64,000 nucleotides of DNA from Bradyrhizobium huanghuaihaiense (lineage in GTDB: Bacteria; Pseudomonadota; Alphaproteobacteria; Rhizobiales; Xanthobacteraceae): NCBI RefSeq assembly GCF_007830635.1, contig NZ_VLLA01000015.1, positions 124,001 through 188,000 on the forward strand, given 5' to 3'. The notes under the pieces are model-generated. The model was not told the DNA's origin, ran no database searches, and saw nothing but the letters and a program-made list of their open reading frames with translations. A program made the translations under genes and the position numbers. Below are positions 17,546-26,630 of the stretch, piece by piece. The first letter of the stretch is position 1; each line of letters starts with the position of its first letter.

Positions 17546-18466
17546 TTGCTCGACCGCCTGACCAGCCTGGAAGTCTTCGCGAGGGTGGCCGCAGCCGGCA
17601 GCCTCTCCGGCGCGGCCCGGGCCATGGGCCTGTCGCAGACCATGGTGACCAAGCATGTGGCTTCGCTGGAGACGCGACTCGGCACAAAACTGTTCCACCG
17701 CACCACCCGGCGGCTCTCCATCACCGAGGCCGGACGGAGCTATCTGGAATCGGCCGAGCGCATCCTCGCCGACATGGAGGCCGCCGACGCCGCGATCGCG
17801 CGCGAACGCGTCGAGCCGCGCGGGCTGCTGCGCGTCAACGTCCCCGTCGTGTTCGGCACAAGGCAGATCGCGCCTGCGATCGCGGAGTTTTCGGCCGCCC
17901 ATCCCGAGGTCACCGTCGAGCTCGGTCTCAACGATCGCCTCGTCGACCTCGCCGAGGAAGGCTGGGACCTCGCGATCCGCATCGGCAGCTTGCGCGACTC
18001 CAGCATGGTGGCGCGAAAGCTCGCGCCGAACCGCCTCGTGGTCTGTGCCGCACCTTCCTATCTTGCCAGGCATGGCACGCCGCGCACCGTCGCCGACCTC
18101 GCCGGACACAATTGCCTCGGCTACACGCTCTCGCAGCAGGCGAGCGCGGCGGAATGGCTGTTCGGCGCAGAGGGCGAGATCCGCGTCCAGGTCAGCGGCA
18201 CCTTGCGTGCCAACAACGGCGATGCGCTGCGCGCGGCGACGCTGGCCGGCCTCGGCCTTGTGCGCCAACCCACCTTCATCATCGCCGACGATCTGCGCTC
18301 AGGCGCGCTCGTCGCGCTGCCGCTCGATCAGCCGGAGATCCAGACGTCGGCGGTGCATGCGGTCTACCTGCCCGACCGCCGGCCGCCGGCCAAGGTGCGC
18401 GCCTTCATCGACTTTCTCGCCGCGCGCTTTGCGCCCGTGACGCCCTGGGACCGCGGACTGCCTTGA
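17546..18466 (+). CDS. LysR family transcriptional regulator
   Basis: The protein has 306 residues. The N-terminal winged HTH shows LTSLEVFARVAAAGSLSGAA then SQTMVTKHVASLETRLGTKL and FHRTTRRLSITEAG. The C-terminal effector domain (about 90-295) contains PAIAEFSAAHPEVTVELGLN and GWDLAIRIGSL, as in the DsdC/CrgA-like LysR group. The start is TTG at 17546; no better ATG or GTG fits the HTH beginning. It is divergent from DoxX, a common LysR arrangement. A hairpin terminator follows at 18491. Confidence 0.93.
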   Translation: MLDRLTSLEVFARVAAAGSLSGAARAMGLSQTMVTKHVASLETRLGTKLFHRTTRRLSITEAGRSYLESAERILADMEAADAAIARERVEPRGLLRVNVPVVFGTRQIAPAIAEFSAAHPEVTVELGLNDRLVDLAEEGWDLAIRIGSLRDSSMVARKLAPNRLVVCAAPSYLARHGTPRTVADLAGHNCLGYTLSQQASAAEWLFGAEGEIRVQVSGTLRANNGDALRAATLAGLGLVRQPTFIIADDLRSGALVALPLDQPEIQTSAVHAVYLPDRRPPAKVRAFIDFLAARFAPVTPWDRGLP

Positions 18467-18490
18467 CGGCGCACGGCCGGACGCGCCAGC

Positions 18491-18514
18491 CGGGCAGACA
18501 TTCTGCCCGATTTG
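18491..18514 (+). terminator. Terminator after the LysR gene
   Basis: CGGGCAGA-CAT-TCTGCCCG forms a perfect 8-bp stem with a 3-base loop, followed by ATTTGT, 24 bases after the stop codon. Confidence 0.7.
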
Positions 18515-18609
18515 TCGCACGCCAAGCGTGAGCCAGCGCACAGACGGCGTCATGGTACGGATCTAGAAAAGGTGACATCATCGCGCGCATTGCCGATGGA
18601 GGTGACATC

Positions 18610-20097
18610 ATGCGCCGTCCAGTCCTTTCCAATTTGCTGCTTGCGTCCGGCCTTCTTGCTCTCACACAACTGACGATGCCGACCGATGCCGCGGCCGAAG
18701 CGCGGCTTGCGCTGGTGATCGGCCAATCCGCCTATCGCACCGTGCCGGAACTACCCAACGCCGCCAACGACGCCAAGGGCATGACCGAGCTGCTCGGCAA
18801 TGCCGGCTTCACCGTCACGTCGGCAGCCAACCTCGGCCAGAACGAGATGCGCGCGGCGATCTCGGATTTCGCCGGCAAGGTCAGCGCCAGCGGCGCCGAC
18901 ACCGTCGCGCTGGTGTTCTATGCCGGCCACGGCCTGCAGATCGACGGCGAGAACTATCTGGTGCCCGTCGACCTCGACCCCAAGCGCGAGGCCGACATTC
19001 CGCTCCAGGGCGTGCGGCTGAACGACATGCTCAACACGCTCGGCGCACTGCCGACGCGGGCGCGCATCTTCATGCTCGATGCCTGTCGCAACAACCCGTT
19101 CCCCGCGCTCAGCGGCGCCGGCCACGGGCTTGCGATCGTCGACACCAAGGCCGGCGCGCCCGGCTCCTTCATTTCCTATTCGACCTCGCCCGGCGCCGAA
19201 GCCGAGGACGGCAACGGCATCGACAGCCCCTACACCACGGCCGCGCTGACCGTCGCCAAGCAGCCCAATCTGCCGATCGAGGAGGTGTTCAAGCGCATCC
19301 GCGTCGCGGTGGCGCAATCGACCGACGGACGGCAGATCCCCTGGGAAAGCTCGTCGCTGACGACCGATTTCAGGTTCTTCGGCGGCGAGAGCAGCGGTCA
19401 GCCGGCTCTGCCGGGCGCATCCGCCATGGCGCTCGCCAGCGGCACGCGCAGCGTCGCGGACTGGCGCCGGGATTTGCAGGGCAAGGAGCCGAAGGCCGCC
19501 TATGAGCTTGTGATCACTGATGACACCGTAGAAGCGTATCAGGCCTATATCGAGCTGTACGCGCAGGACGCCCGCACCCCGCGCCTGCGCACGGTGGTGG
19601 AGCGCCGGCGCCAGATGCTGGCCTGGGAGCGCGCGGTCGCGATCAACACGCGCGCCTCGTTCGAGGCTTACCTCGCGAACTGGGACAATAGCGATCTGGC
19701 GGCAACCGCGCGCAGGCTGCTGCTCCGCGTGCAGAACCGCAACTATGCCTTGCCGGTTGCCGCCGCGGCCACTCCTGCTCCGATCGCCGTCGCGATGGCG
19801 CCGACCTGCCCGTGCTCGACACCTACGCCTCCGGCCTCTCCGGTCAATCCGGCGGTAGCGCCTGTCATCAAGAAGCGCGTCGACGAGACGCCGCCGAAGC
19901 GCAAGGTGGTCGAAACGCCGCCGAAGCCGCGCCGGCCGCCGCCTGAAGACGTGGTCTATGAGCGCGCACCGCCGCCGGATCGCGGCCCGCCGCCCGGCGC
20001 CATCATGCAAGGCATCGGCATCGGGATTGGCCTCGGCATGGGCATGGGCGGTGGCGGCCGCGGCGGCGATTATCACAACGACCGCGGCCGGTACTGA
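18610..20097 (+). CDS. Exported caspase-like (peptidase C14) protein with Pro-rich and Gly-rich tail
   Basis: The protein has 495 residues from ATG 18610 after GGAGGTGACATC. A signal peptide (about 1-30) precedes a caspase fold (about 31-255) with the His-Cys dyad visible: His107 in FYAGHGLQ and Cys159 in MLDACRNNPF. The middle (about 280-375) is helical with repeated acidic/Arg segments. The tail is Pro/Lys-rich (about 420-465), then Gly-rich (IGIGIGLGMGMGGGGRGG). The family is widespread in rhizobia as caspase-family proteins; substrates are unknown. The ribosome-site segment AGGTGACATCATC is duplicated at 18570 and 18601. A strong terminator follows. Confidence 0.9.
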   Translation: MRRPVLSNLLLASGLLALTQLTMPTDAAAEARLALVIGQSAYRTVPELPNAANDAKGMTELLGNAGFTVTSAANLGQNEMRAAISDFAGKVSASGADTVALVFYAGHGLQIDGENYLVPVDLDPKREADIPLQGVRLNDMLNTLGALPTRARIFMLDACRNNPFPALSGAGHGLAIVDTKAGAPGSFISYSTSPGAEAEDGNGIDSPYTTAALTVAKQPNLPIEEVFKRIRVAVAQSTDGRQIPWESSSLTTDFRFFGGESSGQPALPGASAMALASGTRSVADWRRDLQGKEPKAAYELVITDDTVEAYQAYIELYAQDARTPRLRTVVERRRQMLAWERAVAINTRASFEAYLANWDNSDLAATARRLLLRVQNRNYALPVAAAATPAPIAVAMAPTCPCSTPTPPASPVNPAVAPVIKKRVDETPPKRKVVETPPKPRRPPPEDVVYERAPPPDRGPPPGAIMQGIGIGIGLGMGMGGGGRGGDYHNDRGRY

Positions 20098-20120
20098 GGG
20101 GGACGCGCGCGAGCGAATGG

Positions 20121-20155
20121 ATGTCCGCAGGCTCCGGCCTGCGGACATTCTTGTT
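20121..20155 (+). terminator. Strong terminator after the caspase-like gene
   Basis: ATGTCCGCAGGC and GCCTGCGGACAT make a perfect 12-bp stem around a TCCG loop, then TCTTGTTG. Confidence 0.85.
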
Positions 20156-20176
20156 GATGGTGACAGACTGACTCTT

Positions 20177-20317
20177 CTCGTGCCCCGGACGCAGCGCAGC
20201 GCCCCTTCGGCGGTGCGCTGCAGAGCCGGGGCCCATGCGGCAGCAAACTGTGCAGCATCCTGGGTCCCGGCTCTGCGCAGCAACGCTACGCGTTGCAGCG
20301 CGTCCGGGACACGCGAG
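20177..20317. repeat. Palindromic intergenic repeat, family A copy 1
   Basis: About 140 bp begins CTCGTGCCCCGGACGC and ends GCGTCCGGGACACGCGAG, with internal arms AGAGCCGGGGCCCA and GGGTCCCGGCTCTG. The same plan recurs at 57885-58004. The ends and inner arms are mutually inverted, so the transcript would fold into a long hairpin. It fills most of the 301-bp gap between the caspase-like and SulP genes. Confidence 0.85.
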
Positions 20318-20398
20318 GCGTGGATAGCCTTCTGTGCCCACTCCTGAAATGCTGTAGTCTGATCGGCCACCGCCAGCCTTTCCGGGGACGTCTCATCG

Positions 20399-22084
20399 AT
20401 GCCGCACGACGCCGACGCCAAGAGCTCAAAAGAGCACGCATGGCCGCTGTTCCGCTCGCTCGCCTCCTATTCGCTGCCGGGCGACCTGATGGCGGGGCTG
20501 ACGCTGGCGGCGATTGCGATCCCGGAGCAGATGGCCACCGCGCGGCTTGGCGGCTTTGAGCCGCAGATCGGCTTCTTCGCGTTCATGGCCGGCTCGCTCG
20601 GCTTTGCGCTGCTGGGCGGCAACCGCTTCCTGTCCTGCGGCGCCGACTCCACGATCACGCCGATCTTCGCCGGCGGACTTGCGGCGCTCGCTGCGGTCGG
20701 CTCGCCGGAATATCAGGGGTTTGCGGTCGCGCTGGCGCTGATGGTCGGCGCAATGATGCTCGCCGGCGGCGCCTTCCGACTTGGCGGCATCGCCAACCTC
20801 CTGTCGGTGCCGGTGATGGTCGGCTTCCTCGCCGGCATCTCCGCCCACATCATCGTGTCGCAATTGCCCGGCGTGCTGGGACTGAAGTCGCCGAGCGGGC
20901 CGATGCTCGATCGCATCGGGCTGCTCGCCGGCGAGCTCAGCCGCAGCAATCCCTTCACGCTGTGCATCGGCCTCGGTGTGCTCGCGACGGTCTTCGTCTC
21001 TGAGAAGATCAGCGCGAAAATTCCGGGCGCGCTGATCGGGCTCGTCGCCGCGACGCTGGCGACGATCGCGCTCGGCCTCGAAAGCAAGGGCGTCAGCGTC
21101 GTCGGCGTGGTGCCGGGCACGCTGCCGCGGTTGACCGTGCCCGAGCTTGCGCCGGAGCATTGGGTGCATCTGGTGTCGCTCGCCTTCGTGATCACGGTCG
21201 TGGTGATGGTGCAGACCGCCGCGACCACGCGGTCGTTCCCGTCCGATCCCGACAAGCCTGCCGACGTCGATCGCGACTTCCTCGGCGCCGGCGCCGGCAG
21301 CGTGCTGTCCGGCCTGTTCGGCGCGTTTCCGGTCAATGCCAGCCCGCCGCGCACGGGGATCGTGGCCGAGACCGGCGGACAATCGCAGCTCGCGGGGCTT
21401 GCGGCGGCGGTGATCGTGCTGGCGCTGCTCGCGTTCGGCACCGGACTGCTGCAACACGTTCCCGACGCAGCGCTCGGCGGCATCCTGCTGTTCGTCGCGC
21501 TACGCATCGTCCGCACGAAGCAGATCGTCACGATCTACCGCCAATCTCGAAGCGAATTCCTGCTGATCCTCGCCACCGCCGCCCTGATCATCATACTGCC
21601 GATCCAGCAGGGCGCGTTCCTCGGCATCGTGCTGTCGCTGCTGCACGGCATCTGGAGCACGACGCGGGCGCGGCTGGTCGAGTTCGAGCGCGTGCCGGGC
21701 ACCACGATCTGGTGGCCGGCCCATCCCCACATCAGCGGCGAGCACATCGACGGCGTTGCCGTGATCGGGCTGCAGGCGCCGCTCTCGTTCCTCAACGCAC
21801 CGGGCTTCCGCAGCGACGTCGCGAAGGTGCTCGGCACGGCGACGCCGCAACTCCTGGTGCTGGAAGCGAGCGGCATGGTCGAGATCGACTTCACCGCCGC
21901 GCAGATCCTGCTCGAAATCTTCAAGGCGTGCAACGAACAGGGCGTCACCGTCGCGCTGGCACGGCTGGAATCGGTGCGCGCACAGGACGCGTTCGAGCGC
22001 TTCAGATTGTACGACGCCCTGCCCCGCGAGCGCATCTTCCACAGCGTGGACGAGGCCGTGCGCAAGCTGGCCAAAGCAGAATAG
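20399..22084 (+). CDS. SulP family anion transporter with STAS domain
   Basis: The protein has 561 residues. A SulP membrane core of 11-14 helices (about 20-420) starts with YSLPGDLMAGLTLAAIAIPE and carries VNASPPRTGIVAETGGQSQL, the conserved helix 8-10 region. A cytoplasmic STAS domain (about 435-561) has LLVLEASGMVEIDFTAAQIL. SulP proteins carry sulfate, bicarbonate or dicarboxylates; the exact ion is not evident. ATG 20399 is chosen because it precedes the first conserved segment at the usual distance. It is convergent with the small gene at 22266 across a repeat. Confidence 0.93.
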   Translation: MPHDADAKSSKEHAWPLFRSLASYSLPGDLMAGLTLAAIAIPEQMATARLGGFEPQIGFFAFMAGSLGFALLGGNRFLSCGADSTITPIFAGGLAALAAVGSPEYQGFAVALALMVGAMMLAGGAFRLGGIANLLSVPVMVGFLAGISAHIIVSQLPGVLGLKSPSGPMLDRIGLLAGELSRSNPFTLCIGLGVLATVFVSEKISAKIPGALIGLVAATLATIALGLESKGVSVVGVVPGTLPRLTVPELAPEHWVHLVSLAFVITVVVMVQTAATTRSFPSDPDKPADVDRDFLGAGAGSVLSGLFGAFPVNASPPRTGIVAETGGQSQLAGLAAAVIVLALLAFGTGLLQHVPDAALGGILLFVALRIVRTKQIVTIYRQSRSEFLLILATAALIIILPIQQGAFLGIVLSLLHGIWSTTRARLVEFERVPGTTIWWPAHPHISGEHIDGVAVIGLQAPLSFLNAPGFRSDVAKVLGTATPQLLVLEASGMVEIDFTAAQILLEIFKACNEQGVTVALARLESVRAQDAFERFRLYDALPRERIFHSVDEAVRKLAKAE

Positions 22085-22116
22085 TTGGGGACGCTGGCCG
22101 AGCCGCGGGCTCCCAA

Positions 22117-22240
22117 CCTCTCCCGCTTGCGGGAGAGGTCGGCGCGGAGCGCCGGGTGAGGGCTCTCGCCTCTTGGGGATTGTCCCGTTGCGGAAGCACC
22201 CTCTCCCCAACCCTCCCCCGCATGCGGGGGAGGGAGCGCA
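22117..22240. repeat. Palindromic intergenic repeat, family E
   Basis: Two perfect hairpins (CCTCTCCCGC-TT-GCGGGAGAGG at 22117-22138 and the 24-bp palindrome centred on GCATGC at 22211-22234) bracket a segment with GCCGGGTGAGGG. This is the familiar short repeat of Bradyrhizobium and relatives. It lies between the convergent SulP and 22266 genes and could end both transcripts. Confidence 0.8.
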
Positions 22241-22265
22241 CCTTCCGCGTGGCAATGATCGGTCT

Positions 22266-22628
22266 TTACTGCGCCAGTGTCGGATGGTCCCGCTGCACCG
22301 TCTCGCGGATCCAGCTGGCATGGATCGCGCGAAACAGGATCTGCGCGGTCTTGAGGTCGCCCGCCTCCATGCAGAGATCGACGATGCGATGGACCGCATC
22401 ATCGCGCATCAGTCCATCCGAGATCTTCATCGCGATCTCCATCGCGACCTTGGCCGCGCGCTCGTAGCGCGCGCTTTCGCGCCTGTCGTTGCGCGCCGAC
22501 CCCGCAGCGCTCGCGGCCGCCGCCTCGCAGATCGCACGAATGCGCGCGGCGGCCTCGATGTCGCCGAGCGGTCCCTCGATGGCTTCGTCCCAGATGTCCT
22601 GTCGCATCTTGCGCGCGAACCAACTCAT
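22266..22628 (-). CDS. Conserved small protein of unknown function
   Basis: The protein has 120 residues, starting MSWFARKMRQDIWDEAIEGP. It is predicted soluble and mostly helical (Ala/Arg/Glu-rich, with ARYERAAKVAMEIAMKISDG and RIVDLCMEAGDLKTAQILFR). No domain is recognised. Coding bias and a clean start favour a real gene. It is alone, with a repeat downstream and the LTXXQ gene further downstream on the same strand beyond a 116-bp gap. Confidence 0.6.
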   Translation of the reverse strand: MSWFARKMRQDIWDEAIEGPLGDIEAAARIRAICEAAAASAAGSARNDRRESARYERAAKVAMEIAMKISDGLMRDDAVHRIVDLCMEAGDLKTAQILFRAIHASWIRETVQRDHPTLAQ

Positions 22629-22744
22629 CGCCTCACCATCCGCGGTCTTCGCGCCGTCATATTGCCGCGCTGCCGCCTCTCCCCAGCATAGAGAGGCCTG
22701 CCGAGATCGGCGAGGCGGATTTTTCCGTCACACTTGATACGCAT

Positions 22745-24094
22745 TCAGGACGTCCGACGTGGTCCGATGGCCTCGAACTGCGCCTTCTGTTCGTCATTCA
22801 GCGTGGCGTAGAAATCCTCCAGCGCCGCGCGCACCGATTTGACGCCGTCGAGCATCACATCGAGCCGCTTGCGGACCGCGGCCATTCGCGCCGGCGGCGT
22901 CATCACCTCGCTGGGCTGGCAGGCCGCCTTGAGCGATGCGCTGACCTTCGCACTGGTGTCCTGGAGCACCTGCAGCGCGGCGCGCTGCGTGTCGTTGGGA
23001 TGAAGCCGGGCCTCGATGTCGGTGCCGGGCCAGTCAATCGCAGCGGGCGCAGCGCAGGTCTGCACTAGCGATCCCCCACTGCCGTTGGACGCCGTCGCAC
23101 GACGCTGATCTTCAGCCAGCGCATTGAAGCGCGCCTTCTGCTCGTCGGTGAGCGAACCATAGAACCTATCGAGGGTAGGCTGAACGAGATCGACGGCTTT
23201 CACCATCGCCTCGACCCGCTGCTGCATCGCCGCCAGCCGGCCGGGTGCTGTCGCCGCGACCTGAGTCGGACAGGATGTGCGGATCAGCGCGGCAGCGTCG
23301 ATCGAGGCACTGCCGAGTGCATCGAGACTGGCGCCTTGCGCCTCGGTCGGCTGCACCGCCGCGGCGATCTGGTCGATCGGCAGACCGACGATCTCGCGCC
23401 GGTCGCTGCCGCACAGCTGATCCAGCGCAACGCCGCGCGCTTGCCGCCGTCCCTGCGGGCGCTGCGGCAGATAGGCTGACAGACCATCATAGCCGTAGGG
23501 GCCGAAGAGGCCGGCATAGATGTCCGGATAGCCGTAGCCCCAGAAGCCGAGACCGTCGCCCCAGATCGTGTAGTCGTAGAGATCGTTATAGGCGAACGGC
23601 CAGAACAGCGGTCCGACCCAGCCGTAGCCGCCGCCCGTATGCTGCCACCATCCGCTGCTGGCGCCATGCCAGCCGGCAAGCGCGGCCGCCGCCGTGATCT
23701 GGGCGCGCGCCGCCGGGTTGCTGATCAGACGACCGTTGCGGAAGGCGCTGGAATGCAGGTTGAGAGCGTTGCGGAAGTTCGCAGGGCGCACGGACGCATT
23801 GCGGATCTGACCGAAATTCGAACCGTGTCGGGCGCCGGTTGCAAACCGCATCGCGCGATGATGACCTCCACCATGCGCATGCCCGAAGCCGTGGCCCCGG
23901 AAATGGCCGCCGCCGTGATGACCACCGCCATGGCCACCGCCGTGATGGCCGCCACCGTGATGGCCGCCGCCATGGCCGCCGCCGTGACCACCGCCATGTC
24001 CGCCACCGTGACCACCACCGCCCTTGCCCAGAGCCGTCCCCGCCAGCAGGCAGGCAAGCGCCATCACGGCAATTCCAATGACCGGTCGCAACAT
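22745..24094 (-). CDS. Exported His/Gly-rich protein with two LTXXQ-type (Spy-like) repeats
   Basis: The protein has 449 residues from ATG 24094, five bases after GGGAGG. A signal peptide (about 1-27) is followed by a run of HGGGHGGGH repeats (about 30-75), a Trp/Gly/Tyr segment (about 125-200), and two homologous helical modules (about 215-325 and 330-445). Each ends with an LTXXQ-like motif: FYGSLTDEQKARFNALAEDQ and FYATLNDEQKAQFEAIGP. That motif defines the Spy/CpxP periplasmic chaperone group. The His-rich stretch may bind metal ions. Chaperone or metal roles are inferred. Confidence 0.85.
   Translation of the reverse strand: MLRPVIGIAVMALACLLAGTALGKGGGGHGGGHGGGHGGGHGGGHHGGGHHGGGHGGGHHGGGHFRGHGFGHAHGGGHHRAMRFATGARHGSNFGQIRNASVRPANFRNALNLHSSAFRNGRLISNPAARAQITAAAALAGWHGASSGWWQHTGGGYGWVGPLFWPFAYNDLYDYTIWGDGLGFWGYGYPDIYAGLFGPYGYDGLSAYLPQRPQGRRQARGVALDQLCGSDRREIVGLPIDQIAAAVQPTEAQGASLDALGSASIDAAALIRTSCPTQVAATAPGRLAAMQQRVEAMVKAVDLVQPTLDRFYGSLTDEQKARFNALAEDQRRATASNGSGGSLVQTCAAPAAIDWPGTDIEARLHPNDTQRAALQVLQDTSAKVSASLKAACQPSEVMTPPARMAAVRKRLDVMLDGVKSVRAALEDFYATLNDEQKAQFEAIGPRRTS
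23890..24020. repeat. Short tandem repeats encoding the His-Gly-rich stretch
   Basis: The stretch consists of 9- to 15-bp variants of GGCGGTGGTCAC / GGCCACGGCGGC (seen reversed on the plus strand as GCCACCGCCATGG), all in frame. Length variation by slippage is likely between strains. Confidence 0.75.
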
Positions 24095-24182
24095 CGCATC
24101 CTCCCGCAAAGCCGCGCCATTGAGGCATCGGAAATTGTCGGGAATTGGAACCGCCCCGGCTGCCGAAAGTTCCCGGACTGCG

Positions 24183-25607
24183 TTACGCCTCCGGCACGAT
24201 CTTGCCGGGGTTGAAGATGTTGAGCGGATCGAGCGCCTTCTTCAGTGCCCGCATCGCGTCCAGCGCCTCGGGGCCGAGCTCGGCCTCGAGGTATTTCTGC
24301 TTGCCCTGGCCGATGCCGTGCTCGCCGGTGCAGGTGCCGTCCATCGACTGGGCGCGCTCGACCAGGCGATGCATGAACTCCTCGCCGCGCGCCATCTCGG
24401 CCGCGTCATTGGTGTCGCAGACCAGCGAGCAGTGGAAATTGCCGTCACCGACATGGCCGACGATCGGCGACAACAAATTGAGGCGCTTGAGGTCCTCCTC
24501 GGTCTCGCTGACGCAATCGGCAAGCCGCGAGATCGGCACGCAGACGTCGGTTGCAACCACACCGATGCTGTCACCGGGGCGCAGCGCCTTCACCGACCAA
24601 TAGGCGTCGTGCCGGGCCTGCCACAGCTTGGTGCGATCCTCCGGCTTGGTGGTCCAGGAGAATTCGCCGCCGCCGCAGTCCTTTGCGATCTCGCCGAACG
24701 CCTTGGACTGCTCGGCGACCTCGATCTCGCTGCCGTGGAATTCCATGAGGAGCAGCGGCGTCTCCGGCAGCGTCAGCTTCGAGTACGCGTTGCAGGCCTT
24801 CACCTGCGCGGCATTGAGCAGCTCGATGCGCGCGACGGGAATACCGGTCTGGATCGCCAGGATCACGGCCTGACAGGCTCCGTGCACGGTCTCAAACGAC
24901 ACCGCGCCGGCCGCAATCGTGTCAGGAATGCCGCGCAGGCGGATCGTCAGTTCCGAGATGATGCCGAGCGTACCTTCGGCGCCGACGAACAGATGCGTCA
25001 GGTCGTAGCCCGCGGACGATTTCTTCGCGCGCGTGCCCGTGGTGATGATCTCGCCGTCGCCGCGCACCACCTTCAGCGCCAGCACGCTGTCGCGCATGGT
25101 GCCGTAGCGCACCGCATTGGTGCCGGAGGCGCGGGTCGAGGCCATGCCGCCGAGGGAAGCATCCGCGCCGGGATCGATCGGGAAGAACAGGCCCTGGTCG
25201 CGCAGATGCTCGTTCAGCGCCTTGCGGGTGACGCCGGGCTGGATCACGCAGTCGAGATCCTCGGCATGCACCGCGAGCACCTTGTTCATGTCGCGCAGGT
25301 CGATCGAGATGCCGCCGGCGGGCGCGTTGACCTGGCCCTCCAGCGAGGTGCCGGTGCCGAAGGCGATCACGGGCACGCGGTTCTTCGCGCAGATCCGCAC
25401 CACGTCCTGGATGTCGGCGGTCTCCTGCGCCATCACCACGCCGTCCGGCGGCTGGTTGACGATCCACGTGGTGGTATGGCCGTGCTGCTCGCGGACGGCC
25501 TGCGAGGTGACGAGGCGGTTGCCGAAGCGTGCGGCGAGCTGTTCCAGCGCGCTCGCGAGGGCTTTCGGCTCCGGCCGCGGCGGATTATTGGTGATGGTCG
25601 TACCCAC
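24183..25607 (-). CDS. FAD-linked oxidase, D-lactate dehydrogenase (cytochrome)-like
   Basis: The protein has 474 residues, taken from GTG 25607, which follows GGGAGGAATTTCC; a longer frame to 25658 lacks a ribosome site. The PCMH FAD-binding domain shows PVIAFGTGTSLEGQVNAPAG, GADASLGGMASTRASGTNAV and HLFVGAEGTLGIISELTIRL. The C-terminal cap has GHVGDGNFHCSL (metal/substrate site) and GTCTGEHGIGQGKQKYLE. These mark the Dld/GlcD group that oxidises D-2-hydroxy acids and passes electrons to cytochrome c or quinone. The nearest match by motif is eukaryote-like D-lactate dehydrogenase. It is divergent from the thioesterase gene at 25694. Confidence 0.92.
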   Translation of the reverse strand: MGTTITNNPPRPEPKALASALEQLAARFGNRLVTSQAVREQHGHTTTWIVNQPPDGVVMAQETADIQDVVRICAKNRVPVIAFGTGTSLEGQVNAPAGGISIDLRDMNKVLAVHAEDLDCVIQPGVTRKALNEHLRDQGLFFPIDPGADASLGGMASTRASGTNAVRYGTMRDSVLALKVVRGDGEIITTGTRAKKSSAGYDLTHLFVGAEGTLGIISELTIRLRGIPDTIAAGAVSFETVHGACQAVILAIQTGIPVARIELLNAAQVKACNAYSKLTLPETPLLLMEFHGSEIEVAEQSKAFGEIAKDCGGGEFSWTTKPEDRTKLWQARHDAYWSVKALRPGDSIGVVATDVCVPISRLADCVSETEEDLKRLNLLSPIVGHVGDGNFHCSLVCDTNDAAEMARGEEFMHRLVERAQSMDGTCTGEHGIGQGKQKYLEAELGPEALDAMRALKKALDPLNIFNPGKIVPEA

Positions 25608-25693
25608 GGAAATTCCTCCCGACAGAACAACCGTGGCAAAGGACACATAACCGGTCAAGTCAAGGGACCGGACGCATAGCTTGGGAAGGACAC

Positions 25694-26200
25694 ATGCCGG
25701 AGACTGCCGCCACGGCGCCCGACGCGGAGCCGTTCCGCTCCTCGATCATGCAGATCGAGCCGCAATGGATCGACTACAACGGCCATCTCAACATGGCCTA
25801 TTACAACGTCATGTTCGACCGGGCGATCGACGAGTTCTGGCTCGAGCTCGGGATCGGTCCGGTCTACAAGAAAGAGCGTCACGGCTCGACCTTCACCGCC
25901 GAATGCCATGTGCGCTATTTGCGCGAGATCCATCTCGGCGATCCCGTGCAGATCCTGGTGTGGCTCTTGGAAGCCGACGACAAGCGGCTGCACACCTTCG
26001 AGGAGATGAGGCACGGCACCGAGGGCTGGCTGTCAGCGACCTCGGAGAACATGTCGCTGCACATGGACATGAAGGCGCGGCGCGTTGCGCCGTTTCCGCC
26101 CGACATCCAGCAGCGCATTGCTGGGGTCGCCAAGTCCCACAGCGCCCTGACGCGCCCCGAGGGCATCGGCAGGAATGTGGCGATGCCCTCGAAGCGGTAG
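25694..26200 (+). CDS. Hotdog-fold acyl-CoA thioesterase family protein
   Basis: The protein has 168 residues. The motif QWIDYNGHLNMAYYNVMFDRA is the 4-hydroxybenzoyl-CoA thioesterase-type active segment (D-x-x-GHLNN-like), with the catalytic Asp and the following GH pair present. ECHVRYLREIHLGDPV and LHTFEEMRH complete the hotdog. The sequence resembles the thioesterases of carnitine and betainyl-CoA breakdown, but the substrate is not determined. ATG 25694 is preceded by GGAAGGACAC. It is convergent with the 57-residue gene at 26217, only 16 bases away. Confidence 0.85.
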   Translation: MPETAATAPDAEPFRSSIMQIEPQWIDYNGHLNMAYYNVMFDRAIDEFWLELGIGPVYKKERHGSTFTAECHVRYLREIHLGDPVQILVWLLEADDKRLHTFEEMRHGTEGWLSATSENMSLHMDMKARRVAPFPPDIQQRIAGVAKSHSALTRPEGIGRNVAMPSKR

Positions 26201-26216
26201 TGCATGATCCGGCGCG

Positions 26217-26390
26217 CTATATCCTGTTGCGGCCGCGCGCCAAGCCGACCACGGCCGAGACCAGGAACAGGACGACCGCGATGAAGAAGATGATCTTGGC
26301 GATCTCGATCGAGGCGCCGGCGATGCCGCCGAAGCCCAGGATGCCGGCGATCAGTGCGATAACCAGAAACGTCACAACCCAGCCTAGCAT
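26217..26390 (-). CDS. DUF1328 small membrane protein
   Basis: The protein has 57 residues: MLGWVVTFLVIALIAGILGF, then GIAGASIEIAKIIFFIAVVL and FLVSAVVGLARGRN. The two hydrophobic helices and the GFGGIAGAS turn match the DUF1328 (YtjA-like) family. In many bacteria it responds to envelope or osmotic stress. The start is ATG 26390, with a weak GAGGG ribosome site. Confidence 0.88.
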   Translation of the reverse strand: MLGWVVTFLVIALIAGILGFGGIAGASIEIAKIIFFIAVVLFLVSAVVGLARGRNRI

Positions 26391-26630
26391 GGTCAAACCC
26401 TCGTCTTGATGTCTCTCGGCACGGCTGGCCGCGCCACCTGCCCAGACAATCTCGACGCGGGAACGAGGTTCCGGGACGCATAACGGCGAAATTCGCACCT
26501 CGCGCAGGAACAAATCGGCCGGCCGCGTACGTGGAAAACCTCGCACCGGCGCCCCATATAGGCACCAATCCCTGTTAAGAAGGCTCCCTCCCGTCACCCC
26601 GCGGTGCCATCGTGGGGCCAAATGATTCGC

